Source of the DNA: Candidatus Zhuqueibacterota bacterium
GTDB taxonomy: Bacteria; Zhuqueibacterota; Zhuqueibacteria; Residuimicrobiales; Residuimicrobiaceae
Assembly: GCA_963169875.1 (NCBI GenBank)
Contig: CAUJEL010000050.1
Coordinates: forward strand, 1 to 39,807
DNA length: 39,807 nt
Direction of reading: 5' to 3'
A program made the translations under genes and the position numbers. Under the pieces are notes generated by a model. That model saw only the letters and a list, made by a program, of their open reading frames with translations, ran no database searches and was not told where the DNA came from. Below, piece after piece: positions 26,665-35,690 of the stretch (its first letter is position 1; each line of letters starts with the position of its first letter).

Positions 26665-27780
26665 TCATTTGCGATATTCGATAAAAGCCTCGATCAGCCA
26701 CTCTTTCAACGGCCCCTCAGCAGGAATTTTCTCCAGCCAGTTGGGATTTTTTTCCCATTGATAATCAAATATAGCCGCCGACAGCTCGTTGAGGGTTTTC
26801 ACTTTCTTGGAGCTGGCAAGCTGATCGTGTTGGCCAAAGGGATAGGAAGTTCGAATAGAGAGTGGCTTGATCTCTTCAGGCGCAACCCGGGCTATGATGA
26901 CGGCACTGAGGACCGCCTGATGCAGAAAGAGCCGGCGCAGGAAAGTGGTACAAACCTCTTTTTGATAGGTCTCATTTTTTATAAACTGAGCCAGTTGCCG
27001 CGCCCATTCTGCAAAAATGCCGCGCCGGGGATCGACTGAAAATATTTCGCAATTGAAATAGGGCTGTATGGGTTTTTCATCCACGATCGTCGTATAACCC
27101 GGCAGGGTCTGATAATTCAGGTCCAGCGCCTGATAGAGGGGCTTCCAGTATGCATCGGGTTCTGTAGCGGGCGGGATGCCGATGGTATTGACGAGGGAAA
27201 CCGGACGAACTGAGACGCCGTGGCGATTCTCAAGATCGAGTTCGTCCAATGAATCAAGGATCAGGGTCGCCGGATCAAACCAGGCGAGTGTGGAACAATG
27301 ATCTTTGACGATTGCTTCGACCCGGGCGGCGGCAAAGGCCTTTACCGCCAATGGATAGGTGCTGCAGGTCGAATCCATTTCCAGGGTCAGTATATGGATG
27401 TTATCGCCTGTCAGAGACCGGCCAGGCATATATTCCGGATCGGTTAACACCACATAAATCGGCGCATTTTTATATTTTCCGCCGCGGTCGCGCAGGCTTT
27501 TAATGAATACTCTGGTGGAGCGCTCCTGGATGGCATCCCCTGTATAGGTGACGATGGCGAAGGTTGCACTTTCTCTCGCCAATAAACGCTCGGGCGGCGT
27601 GAGGGTGGATGCAAAATATCCTGATACTCCTGCAGAATCATGCAGTGGTTGATGAATGGTTGGTGATGGGGCGGGACTGGCTGCGATGAAATGGATGGGT
27701 TGTGCCTGCATTTGGGGTTGAAATACGACGGGGAGGAGTATAAAGGAATACCATACTAAAGCATCATAACGCAGTGCCAT
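26665..27780 (-). CDS. Exported glycosyltransferase-like (GT-A-fold) protein, uncertain
   Basis: A 371-residue product from ATG 27780, which has AAGGAGCA upstream; the frame itself extends further but without a ribosome site. Residues 1-30 look like a signal peptide or anchor (WYSFILLPVVFQPQMQAQ). The body has the layout of a nucleotide-diphospho-sugar transferase: FAIVTYTGD, APIYVVLTDPEY, AVKAFAAARVEAIV, then LAWFDPATLILDSLDEL where a DxD would be expected (here FDPA), then VSVRPVSLVNTIG and PYFNCEIFSVDP. Family assignment is by pattern only. An exported GT-A protein has no obvious nucleotide-sugar supply, so it may be a non-enzymatic homologue or be held in the inner membrane. Confidence 0.5.
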   Translation of the reverse strand: MALRYDALVWYSFILLPVVFQPQMQAQPIHFIAASPAPSPTIHQPLHDSAGVSGYFASTLTPPERLLARESATFAIVTYTGDAIQERSTRVFIKSLRDRGGKYKNAPIYVVLTDPEYMPGRSLTGDNIHILTLEMDSTCSTYPLAVKAFAAARVEAIVKDHCSTLAWFDPATLILDSLDELDLENRHGVSVRPVSLVNTIGIPPATEPDAYWKPLYQALDLNYQTLPGYTTIVDEKPIQPYFNCEIFSVDPRRGIFAEWARQLAQFIKNETYQKEVCTTFLRRLFLHQAVLSAVIIARVAPEEIKPLSIRTSYPFGQHDQLASSKKVKTLNELSAAIFDYQWEKNPNWLEKIPAEGPLKEWLIEAFIEYRK

Positions 27781-28005
27781 TTGGTGCTCCTTGATGATTA
27801 CGAGGACTGGCCATGAGAGCGTCGTGCGGTTCGAGCATAAACCCCTGTCGTGTTGCCCCTGTATACGCAGCATTATGATTTTTGTTACTGGCGGATCCAG
27901 ACGACGTCACTCATGCAGTCAGAGTAATGCCTCCTGCTTATTTACAGTGATTTGCCATACTCCGGCTTGCATATCGATATTTATGCTGATTATTTTGTGG
28001 CAATT

Positions 28006-28040
28006 TCACAATTATTTTTGTAACATATAAATAATTGTGA
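28006..28040. promoter_or_regulatory. 12-bp inverted repeat upstream of the second fucosidase; candidate ROK operator or leader hairpin
   Basis: TCACAATTATTT (28006-28017) and AAATAATTGTGA (28029-28040) are perfectly complementary with an 11-bp spacer. They end six bases before the GAGG ribosome site of the gene at 28060. The ATTATTT...AAATAAT core resembles the arms of NagC/Mlc operators as I recall them, and a ROK regulator is encoded in this window. It could instead form an RNA hairpin masking the ribosome site. Confidence 0.45.
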
Positions 28041-28059
28041 TCATGTGAGGATATCCGCC

Positions 28060-29481
28060 ATGCACTACCATTCTTTTCCGGTCTCTCTGCATCTGTGTTG
28101 TTTGCTTCTTATGGCCTGTTCCCTGCTGGTGCGCAGCCAGGAACTGCCGCCCGCTGTTCAGGCCAACCTCGATGACTGGCAGAGCCGCAAATTCGGCCTG
28201 ATGATGCATTGGGGACCCTACAGCCAGTGGGGCGTGGTCGAGTCCTGGTCCATCTGCTCCGAGGATGAACCGTGGTGCAGCCGCAACGGCCGCAATTACG
28301 TCGAGTACGTCGCGGAATATCAAAAACTGCCGCGAACCTTCAATCCAGTCCGTTTTAATCCTGAAAAATGGGCTGAAGCGGCCAGAGCGGCAGGGATGCG
28401 TTATGTCGTGTTCACCACGAAACATCACGACGGTTTCTGCATGTTCGACAGCCCGGGCACGGATTACAAAATCACGGATCCGTCATGCCCGTTTCACAGC
28501 CATCCGCGGGCGGATGTCACCCGGGCCCTCTTTGATGCCTTCCGAAAAAATGATTTTCTCATTGGCGCCTATTTTTCCAAGCCCGACTGGCATTCGCCCG
28601 ATTACTGGGCGCCCGAGTGGGCAACGCCCGACCGCAACGTCAATTACGATCCCGCCAGATACCCGCAACGCTGGCAGCGTTTCAAGGAATATACTTCCAC
28701 CCAGATCGAAAAACTCATGCGCGATTACGGCCGTATCGATATCCTCTGGCTCGACGGCGGCTGGGTGCGTCCCCAAGCGAGCATCACCGATGACATTCGC
28801 GCCTGGGCCGGCATGAAACCCTATGATCAGGATATTGATATGGCCGCCATTGCCGCCATGGCGCGGCGCCAGCAACCAGGCTTGATCATGGTCGACCGCA
28901 CCGTGACCGGTCCCTACGAAAACTATCGCACGCCGGAACAGCAGGTCCCCGGGCAGCCGCTCGATTATCCCTGGGAAACCTGCATGACCATGGGCAATGC
29001 CTGGTCCTTCAATCCCCATGATCATTACAAATCGCCGCGGCAGTTGATCCATCTGCTGGTGGACATCGTCGCCAAAGGCGGCAATTTCCTGCTCAATGTC
29101 GGACCCGACGCCAACGGTGAGTGGCCAGAGGCGGTGTATGAACGCCTCAAGTCCCTGGGCCAATGGATGGCGGTGAACCAGGCTGCCATCTATGATACGC
29201 ATCCCCTGGCGCCTTATAAATCAGGCAATATCTGTCTCACCCAAAGCAAAACCGGCCGCCGCTTCGCCATCTATCTGGGGGCTGAAACCGAGGAGACCCT
29301 TCCCGAAACTGTCGCATTGCCCATGCTGCCCGGAAAAGCACCCCAAAAGCTGCGCCTCCTGGGCTATGTAAAGGATCTGTCCTGGAAGCGCACCGAGCAT
29401 GGCATCCGCATCCATGTGCCCGATTTCGTACGCCAGCAGCCGCCGTGCCAGGACGCATGGGTGTTTGAGTATATTGAATGA
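28060..29481 (+). CDS. GH29 alpha-L-fucosidase, single-domain
   Basis: A 473-residue exported fucosidase. The N-terminal hydrophobic stretch contains LLLMACSLL, a weak lipobox with Cys20. Catalytic motifs: KFGLMMHWGPYSQWG (44-58), TTKHHDGFCMF (119-129), nucleophile segment IDILWLDGGW with Asp232, and YRTPEQQVP with Glu293 as probable acid/base. The TPEQ form is like the GH29-B subgroup, which prefers branched alpha-1,3/1,4-fucose next to galactose. It ends soon after the C-terminal beta-sandwich (DAWVFEYIE) and has no extra binding module, unlike its two paralogues in this window. GAGG lies nine bases before ATG 28060. The candidate operator at 28006 lies immediately upstream. Confidence 0.92.
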   Translation: MHYHSFPVSLHLCCLLLMACSLLVRSQELPPAVQANLDDWQSRKFGLMMHWGPYSQWGVVESWSICSEDEPWCSRNGRNYVEYVAEYQKLPRTFNPVRFNPEKWAEAARAAGMRYVVFTTKHHDGFCMFDSPGTDYKITDPSCPFHSHPRADVTRALFDAFRKNDFLIGAYFSKPDWHSPDYWAPEWATPDRNVNYDPARYPQRWQRFKEYTSTQIEKLMRDYGRIDILWLDGGWVRPQASITDDIRAWAGMKPYDQDIDMAAIAAMARRQQPGLIMVDRTVTGPYENYRTPEQQVPGQPLDYPWETCMTMGNAWSFNPHDHYKSPRQLIHLLVDIVAKGGNFLLNVGPDANGEWPEAVYERLKSLGQWMAVNQAAIYDTHPLAPYKSGNICLTQSKTGRRFAIYLGAETEETLPETVALPMLPGKAPQKLRLLGYVKDLSWKRTEHGIRIHVPDFVRQQPPCQDAWVFEYIE

Positions 29482-29490
29482 GCCGAACAT

Positions 29491-29544
29491 ACACGCTCGC
29501 TCCCAAACTCCAGCTTGGGAGTGACAAGAGCTGCCAGAGCGTGT
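29491..29544. repeat. REP-like nested inverted repeat
   Basis: ACACGCTC (29491-29498) pairs with GAGCGTGT (29537-29544), enclosing a second hairpin CTCCCAA (29500-29506) / TTGGGAG (29515-29521). It sits in the 165-bp gap between two fucosidase genes and has no T-run, so it is not a standard terminator. Such nested palindromes are typical of dispersed intergenic repeats or mRNA-stabilising hairpins. Confidence 0.55.
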
Positions 29545-29646
29545 CCAAGCCGGAGCCTGAGCACAAGACTTAAAAATGCTGAAGCTTGTACTCTAGGAAA
29601 AGATCAGACGGGTAATGCATGGCAACCTCACAAAGGAGGATGTCTC

Positions 29647-31707
29647 ATGAAAAAAATAACAGTATTTATTATCTTCATCACTTTGCTTATGATTCTTTCT
29701 CTGGCCCGGGCGGAGACGAAGACGGCGTTTGATGAACGCATGCGCTGGTGGCGCGATGCCAAATTCGGTCTTTTCATCCATTGGGGACCCTACGCCGTTC
29801 CCGCGGGCGTCTATAACGGGCAGAACAGCAGCAGCAGCGCCGAATGGCTCATGTATAATGAGAATATCCCGGTGCCGGTCTATGAAGAATACGCCCGCCA
29901 GTTCAAGCCGGTGCAGTTCGATGCCACTTACTGGGCGAAATTGGCCAAGGCTGCGGGCATGAAGTACCTCATCATCACCTCCAAGCACCATGATGGCTTT
30001 TGCATGTGGAACTCCCGCGTCAGCGGGTACGATCTGTTCGATTTTTCGCCCTTCAAGCGCGACGTCCTCAAGGAACTCGCAGCGGCCTGCAAGAAACAGG
30101 GCATTCGTCTCGGTTTCTATTATTCCATCATGGACTGGCACCACCCGGATGCCAAATATGAGAATTTTCCCACCTATCGCGACACCTATATGAAACCGCA
30201 GCTTCGCGAGCTGCTGACCCAGTACGGTAAAATTGCCGTGCTGTGGTTCGACGGGGAGTGGATCGAAGAATGGAGCGAGGGACAGGGCAAGGACCTTTAC
30301 CGCTTTGTGCGCGGTCTGCAGCCGCAGATCATCATCAACAATCGCGTCGGCAAAGGACGCAGCGGCATGCAGGGCATGAGTGAAGACGCCACTTCGGCGG
30401 GCGATTTCGGCACGCCGGAACAGGAAATCCTCAATCAGGGTAATGCCGCCAGGGATTGGGAATCCTGCATGACCATGAACGATTCCTGGGGTTATAAAAA
30501 GTTCGATGAAAATTGGAAATCCAGTGAAACGCTGATCCAGAATTTGATCGAAGTGACTGCCAAAGGCGGAAACTATCTCTTGAACGTGGGGCCGACCGCT
30601 GCAGGATTAATCCCCGATGAGAGCATCTACCGGCTCAGGGAAATGGGCCGCTGGTTGCGCGTCAACGGCGCAGCCATCTATGCCACGCGCACGTTGCCGG
30701 AATACAAAGAGGGCGAAAACATTTACTACACAAGAAGCAAATCCGGCGCTACCATCTATGCCATTCATCTCGGCTGGCCGGGAAAACAGGTCAAATTGCG
30801 CTACGTGGCGCCTAAAAAGGGATCCAAAATATATCTTCTCGGATACAAAAAAGCCCTGACCTGGCGAAACAACCGCAGCGGCGAAATGGTCATCACATTG
30901 CCGGCGTCGCTGCAAAGGGCCGCCAATCGTCCCTGCAAATACGCCTACGTGTTCAAAATAAACGGCAGGCAGCTGAAGGTGAGCGCTGCGCCGCAGATCA
31001 GCACCAGCAAGCATGCCAGCACGGCGCGCGGCCTGTTCCTCGAGCAGGAGACCGTGCGGCTGACTTCTCCTGAACCGGCCGCAACTATTTATTACACTCT
31101 GGACGGTTCAACGCCCACTTCAGCATCGTCAAAGTATCAGGACGCCATCACGCTTTCCGAATCAATTGAACTCAAGGCTGTGGCGCTGGAGACGGGCAAG
31201 GTGGCCAGCCCGGTGGCCGCCGCGCGATTCACCAGGATCAATCGCGTGAAACGTCTCATGCTGGAAAAGCCGCCTTCGGTCAAATACGCCGGTTGGGGCG
31301 AATTGTCGCTCATCAACGGTGAGTACGGCGGTCTCGATTATCACGATCCGCAATGGGTCGGATTTGAGAAGGACGATCTGGATGCAACCATCGATCTGGG
31401 CGCTCCAAGGCTTGTGCACCAGATCAGGTTGAGCTGTCTGGAAGATCAGAATGCCTGGATATTTTTGCCGGCCGAGATACAGCTCTTCTTTTCGGTCGAT
31501 GGCTTGGAATATATCCAGTCCGGCGACTGGAAGGCTGCGGTGAAACCTTCTGCAAAGGCACAGACGTACGAGCTTTCCATCGCGTTCACACCCCAGGAGG
31601 TTCGCTACATTCGTTTAAAAGTCATAAACAGGGGGTTATGTCCGGAGTGGCACAAAGGCACCGGTGGCAAGGCGTGGTTATTTGCCGATGAAATCATCAT
31701 AGAATAG
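29647..31707 (+). CDS. GH29 alpha-L-fucosidase with CHB_HEX and discoidin-like domains
   Basis: A 686-residue exported fucosidase. Signal peptide to about residue 22 (LSLARA). Catalytic motifs: KFGLFIHWGPYAVPAG (39-54), TSKHHDGFCMW (111-121), IAVLWFDGEW with nucleophile Asp202 and FGTPEQEI with probable acid/base Glu258. The C-terminal half adds a CHB_HEX_C_1-like module (about 454-531: TIYYTLDGSTPTS) and an F5/8 type C (discoidin)-like module (about 540-686: ATIDLGAPRLVHQIRLS ... YIRLKVINRG). The same two modules end the GH20 protein at 33291. AAAGGAGG precedes ATG 29647; an upstream in-frame extension lacks a ribosome site. The GH109 gene follows after 10 bp, so they form an operon. Confidence 0.93.
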   Translation: MKKITVFIIFITLLMILSLARAETKTAFDERMRWWRDAKFGLFIHWGPYAVPAGVYNGQNSSSSAEWLMYNENIPVPVYEEYARQFKPVQFDATYWAKLAKAAGMKYLIITSKHHDGFCMWNSRVSGYDLFDFSPFKRDVLKELAAACKKQGIRLGFYYSIMDWHHPDAKYENFPTYRDTYMKPQLRELLTQYGKIAVLWFDGEWIEEWSEGQGKDLYRFVRGLQPQIIINNRVGKGRSGMQGMSEDATSAGDFGTPEQEILNQGNAARDWESCMTMNDSWGYKKFDENWKSSETLIQNLIEVTAKGGNYLLNVGPTAAGLIPDESIYRLREMGRWLRVNGAAIYATRTLPEYKEGENIYYTRSKSGATIYAIHLGWPGKQVKLRYVAPKKGSKIYLLGYKKALTWRNNRSGEMVITLPASLQRAANRPCKYAYVFKINGRQLKVSAAPQISTSKHASTARGLFLEQETVRLTSPEPAATIYYTLDGSTPTSASSKYQDAITLSESIELKAVALETGKVASPVAAARFTRINRVKRLMLEKPPSVKYAGWGELSLINGEYGGLDYHDPQWVGFEKDDLDATIDLGAPRLVHQIRLSCLEDQNAWIFLPAEIQLFFSVDGLEYIQSGDWKAAVKPSAKAQTYELSIAFTPQEVRYIRLKVINRGLCPEWHKGTGGKAWLFADEIIIE

Positions 31708-31717
31708 AGGAGGTATC

Positions 31718-33103
31718 ATGTCAATGCAGAATCAGGATCAAAGACGCAATGAAGAGTCCGTGGATCGCCGTTCTTTCCTAAAGTCGGGCAGTCTGGCAGG
31801 ATTGGGCGCCCTGGCCGCGGCATCAATGCTGGGGTGTGAGGGGCGCACCCATGGCAAAAAGGAGGCGCCCGAAAAGCTGTTCTCATCAGCTCCGCTGCAA
31901 AAGGTGCGCATGGCTTTCGTCGGTGTCGGACTTCAGGGCACCAGTCATGTCCGTAATTTTTTAAAGATTGAAAACGTCGAAATCGCCGCCCTCTGCGATA
32001 TCAAAGCCGACCGGGTTGCCGCAGCGCAAAAGCTCGTCGTCGATGCCGGCCGTCCCGAACCGCGCGGCTACAGCCGCGGTGAGACCGATTTCATCCGCCT
32101 CTGCGAAGAGGAGGATATCGATCTGGTTTTTACGGCCACGCCCTGGGAGTGGCATGTGCCTGTTTGCGTTGCTGCCATGAAAAACGGCAAGCATGCAGCC
32201 ACCGAAGTGCCGGCCGCTGTCACCATCGAGGAATGCTGGGAGCTGGTGGAGACCGCTGAGAAATATCAGAAGCATTGTGTGATGATGGAGAATTGCTGCT
32301 ATGACCGCCAGGAGCTCCTCATCCTCAATCTCGTGCGCAAGGGCATGCTGGGAGAAATCATCAACGCCGAGGCGGGCTATCTCCACGACCTTCGTCCGGT
32401 GAAATTTAACAATGAGTATGAGGCGGTGTGGCGCACCCCCCATTCCATACGCCGCGACGGTAATCTTTACCCCACCCATGGACTTGGACCGGTGGCGCAG
32501 TGCATGAACATCAACCGTGGCGATCAATTTGATTACCTCGTATCAATCAGCAGCGTGTCGCGTGGTTTGAATCTCTATAGTGAATCCCGCTTTGGCAGTG
32601 ATGATCCGCGCGCCAGACAAAAGTACGCCCTCGGCGATATCAACACCAGCCTGATCCGCACCATGGGCGGCAAGCTCATCACGTTGATCCATGATACGTC
32701 TTCACCGCGGCCCTATACGCGCATTAATCGTGTGCAAGGGACCAAAGGCATCGCGGAAAAATGGCCCCATCGTGTGTACATCGAAGGAAAAAGCAATCCC
32801 CACCAATGGGATGCCATGGAAACCTATTTTCCAGAACATGAACACCCTCTGTGGAAAGCGCTTGAAGATCAATCCAAAGGCGCGGGGCATGGCGGCATGG
32901 ATTACATCGAGTGCTACCGGCTGATCCACTGTCTGTTGCACGGTCAGCCCATGGATATGGATGTCTATGATGCGGCCGCCTGGTCCTGTGTCTCGGAACT
33001 GAGTGAGCGCTCCGTAGCCAAACGCGGGCGTCCCATGGAATTTCCCGATTTCACGCGGGGGCGCTGGAAAACCTGGCCGGCCCTGGATATTGTCACTTTG
33101 TAA
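31718..33103 (+). CDS. GH109-type NAD-dependent glycosidase (Gfo/Idh/MocA fold), likely alpha-N-acetylgalactosaminidase
   Basis: A 461-residue protein exported by Tat: twin arginines R17-R18 in DRRSFLK, followed by a hydrophobic stretch and a possible lipobox MLGC (Cys40). A Rossmann nucleotide site VGVGLQGTSHV lies at 68-78. GH109 landmarks are YPTHGLGPVAQCMNINRGD with Tyr251 and His254 (catalytic pair positions in the family), GHGGMDYIE, DMDVYDAAAWS and FPDFTRGRW. GH109 enzymes hydrolyse alpha-GalNAc through an NAD-dependent oxidation-elimination cycle. The expected target is alpha-GalNAc in mucin-type O-glycans or blood-group A structures. Other Gfo/Idh/MocA glycosidases look similar, so exact specificity is open. 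An AGGAGG site precedes the ATG, 10 bp after the fucosidase stop. Confidence 0.87.
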   Translation: MSMQNQDQRRNEESVDRRSFLKSGSLAGLGALAAASMLGCEGRTHGKKEAPEKLFSSAPLQKVRMAFVGVGLQGTSHVRNFLKIENVEIAALCDIKADRVAAAQKLVVDAGRPEPRGYSRGETDFIRLCEEEDIDLVFTATPWEWHVPVCVAAMKNGKHAATEVPAAVTIEECWELVETAEKYQKHCVMMENCCYDRQELLILNLVRKGMLGEIINAEAGYLHDLRPVKFNNEYEAVWRTPHSIRRDGNLYPTHGLGPVAQCMNINRGDQFDYLVSISSVSRGLNLYSESRFGSDDPRARQKYALGDINTSLIRTMGGKLITLIHDTSSPRPYTRINRVQGTKGIAEKWPHRVYIEGKSNPHQWDAMETYFPEHEHPLWKALEDQSKGAGHGGMDYIECYRLIHCLLHGQPMDMDVYDAAAWSCVSELSERSVAKRGRPMEFPDFTRGRWKTWPALDIVTL

Positions 33104-33290
33104 TTCATCGGCACCAGTGTCCGGTTGTTGCGAAAATCATAGTTCAATAGATTATTAATTATTTGTAAGATAGAAAGCAATTTTTGTTAGGATCGATTTG
33201 AAATCATTTCATGCCAAATTTCCTGCTTTTGATTAAGGTTAAGTGCGTTTTTCAGGATAACCGGACAGTACTGATTCATTGGAGTCATGT

Positions 33291-35657
33291 ATGCAGAAAG
33301 CGAATGGTGTCGTGGTGATGGGCTTGTCGTTACTTTTTATTGTCTGTGCCGGAACGGGACGTTTGAAAAGAGTGAAGGAGACGGCTGTCCCGGCCATCAT
33401 TCCCAAACCGGCTCAGATGGCCATGCAGGCGGGTGTCTTTGCATATAGCAAGGATACCCGCATTTTCACGGAAAGCCATGCAGAACTGCAGCTGCTGGCG
33501 GATGGATTTTCTGCGTGGCTGCAGCGCAGCGCCGGCTGGAGACCAGTGGTCGAACCGGCTGGCTCAGCAGCCATGAACGGGGTGCGTCTGTTGCTGGATG
33601 CGCAGTTGCAAAGGCTCGGTCCGGAAGGGTATCGTTTGAAAATTGCGCCAGACGGCATTGTCATCGCGTCCATGGCACCGCAGGGAATCTTCTACGGATT
33701 GCAGACGTTGAAGCAGCTCTTTCCGGCCGCCTGGGAGGGTGCGCAAAGAGACGCGCCGGCAGCGGTACAACTGCCGTGTCTCGAGATCGAAGATCAACCG
33801 CGCTATGCCTGGCGCGGCATGATGCTCGATGTGGCGCGCCATTTCCAGCCCAAAGAGGTGGTCCTTCGATTCATCGATCACCTGGCTGCCCTCAAGATGA
33901 ACACGTTCCATTGGCACCTCACGGATGATCAGGGCTGGCGCATTGAAATTAAAAAATATCCACGGCTGACGGAGGTGGGCGCCTGGCGCGTCGACCGCAG
34001 CGGCCAGCATTGGAGCAAGCGTCCGCCGCAGCAGCCGGACGAGATCCCCAATTATGGCGGATATTATACGCAGGCAGAGATTCGCGAGGTGGTCGCGTAT
34101 GCCCGGGAACGATTCATCACCATTGTCCCCGAGATCGAAATGCCCGCGCATGCCATGGCGGCCCTGGCGGCTTATCCGCAGTACTCCTGCACGGGCGGTC
34201 CCTTCACGGTGCCGACGGGCAGTGTCTGGCCCATCTCACAAATTTACTGCGGCGGCAACGACAGCACGTTCCTTTTCCTTGAGGATGTCCTGGATGAAGT
34301 CATCGATCTCTTCCCCGGAATTTTTATTCATGTGGGCGGCGACGAAGCGGACAAGGGCGAATGGAAAAAATGTCAAAAGTGCCAGGCTCGCATCCGTCAG
34401 GAGGGCTTGAAGGATGAGGCGGAACTGCAGAGCTTTTTCATCAAGCGGATGGAGCGATTCCTCAGCAGCAGGAATCGCCGCCTGATCGGATGGGATGAAA
34501 TCCTCGAAGGCGGGCTTGCGCACCAGGCCACGGTGATGTCGTGGCGCGGCATGGAAGGGGGCATCCAGGCCGCGCAATCCGGCCATGACGTGGTGATGTC
34601 GCCCACTTCGCACTGTTATTTCGATTATTATCAAGGATCTGCCGACACCGAGCCGCTGGCCATCGGCGGTTATGTGCCTTTGGAGAAGGTCTATGAGTTT
34701 GAGCCAACGCCCGAGGAACTGAACGCGGAGCAGTCGCGTCATATTCTGGGCGCCCAGGCCAATCTGTGGACTGAATTCATCACCACGCCGCAGCATGCGG
34801 AGTACATGCTCTTTCCGCGCCTGCTGGCGCTGGCGGAAGTCGTATGGTCGCCCAAGGAGGCGCGACAGTGGGATGATTTCATCGTCCGCGTCTTTTCGTG
34901 GCTGCCGCGGCTGGATGCTGCGGGCATTCACTATGCCAGGAGCATTTTTAAAATCTCCGCCGCAGTGACCTCTGAGCCCGGCCGCAGCGGCATAACCGTG
35001 CAGCTTGGAACGCCGGTCCCGGAGGCGCAGATCCACTACACCCTGGACGGCACTGAACCTCATCCGGGCTCTCCCCGGTTCGATAAGCCATTATATATCA
35101 AAAAAACTTCCGATCTCAAAGCGGTGCTTTATCACAACGGTGAGCGGATGGGCACTGTGTTGAATCAGACTTTCCTCATTCATCAGGCCAGCGGAAAAAA
35201 GATCGAACTGATGCAGCGCCCCAGCCGCCGCTACGCCGGGAGAGGCCCGTTCACCCTGATCGATGGCCTGCATGGCAGCCTCAGCCATGTGGATGGCCAT
35301 TGGCTTGGTTTTGAAGCGAGCGATATGGAAGCGGTGATCGACCTCGGCAAACCATTGAGCATTCGTGGTGTCAAAACCACCTTTCTGGAAAACCGGGATT
35401 CGTGGATCTTTCTGCCGCTTACGGTGGAGTACGCTTTTTCAGAAGATGGAAGGGTGTTCGCCCATTTGTCGTCATTAACTAATGGCGCAGTTGGCGAATC
35501 TGGCAGCGCCCGCGTGGAAGCCTTTGCGCAAGCATTTCCCGATTTGCGAGCGCGCTATGTCAAAGTGAAGGCGACAAACAGGGGCGTGTGTCCGCCGGAT
35601 CATCCCGGCGCCGGTGGCAAAGCGTGGATTTTTGTGGATGAAATCGTGGTGGAATGA
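33291..35657 (+). CDS. GH20 beta-N-acetylhexosaminidase with CHB_HEX and discoidin-like domains
   Basis: A 788-residue exported hexosaminidase that removes terminal beta-GlcNAc or beta-GalNAc by substrate-assisted catalysis. A hydrophobic N-terminus is followed by a GH20b-like domain (about 34-165) and the catalytic barrel (about 170-545) with FHWHLTDDQGWRIEIKKYP, IVPEIEMPAH and HVGGDEADKGEW, giving the Asp351-Glu352 pair. MSPTSHCYFDYYQ and GAQANLWTE are further family marks. C-terminal modules: CHB_HEX_C_1-like (about 546-630: IHYTLDGTEPHPGS) and discoidin-like (about 640-788), closely similar to those of the fucosidase at 29647. ATG 33291 has GGAG six bases upstream. The next GH20 gene begins 33 bp after the stop. 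Confidence 0.94.
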   Translation: MQKANGVVVMGLSLLFIVCAGTGRLKRVKETAVPAIIPKPAQMAMQAGVFAYSKDTRIFTESHAELQLLADGFSAWLQRSAGWRPVVEPAGSAAMNGVRLLLDAQLQRLGPEGYRLKIAPDGIVIASMAPQGIFYGLQTLKQLFPAAWEGAQRDAPAAVQLPCLEIEDQPRYAWRGMMLDVARHFQPKEVVLRFIDHLAALKMNTFHWHLTDDQGWRIEIKKYPRLTEVGAWRVDRSGQHWSKRPPQQPDEIPNYGGYYTQAEIREVVAYARERFITIVPEIEMPAHAMAALAAYPQYSCTGGPFTVPTGSVWPISQIYCGGNDSTFLFLEDVLDEVIDLFPGIFIHVGGDEADKGEWKKCQKCQARIRQEGLKDEAELQSFFIKRMERFLSSRNRRLIGWDEILEGGLAHQATVMSWRGMEGGIQAAQSGHDVVMSPTSHCYFDYYQGSADTEPLAIGGYVPLEKVYEFEPTPEELNAEQSRHILGAQANLWTEFITTPQHAEYMLFPRLLALAEVVWSPKEARQWDDFIVRVFSWLPRLDAAGIHYARSIFKISAAVTSEPGRSGITVQLGTPVPEAQIHYTLDGTEPHPGSPRFDKPLYIKKTSDLKAVLYHNGERMGTVLNQTFLIHQASGKKIELMQRPSRRYAGRGPFTLIDGLHGSLSHVDGHWLGFEASDMEAVIDLGKPLSIRGVKTTFLENRDSWIFLPLTVEYAFSEDGRVFAHLSSLTNGAVGESGSARVEAFAQAFPDLRARYVKVKATNRGVCPPDHPGAGGKAWIFVDEIVVE

Positions 35658-35690
35658 TTCCATCTCAAAAAGATTTCCCTGGAGTCCCTC

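Noticed and set aside
29515-29646. N-terminal extension of the third fucosidase
   Set aside because: It would run through the palindromic repeat and bury the signal peptide. ATG 29647 has a strong AAAGGAGG site.
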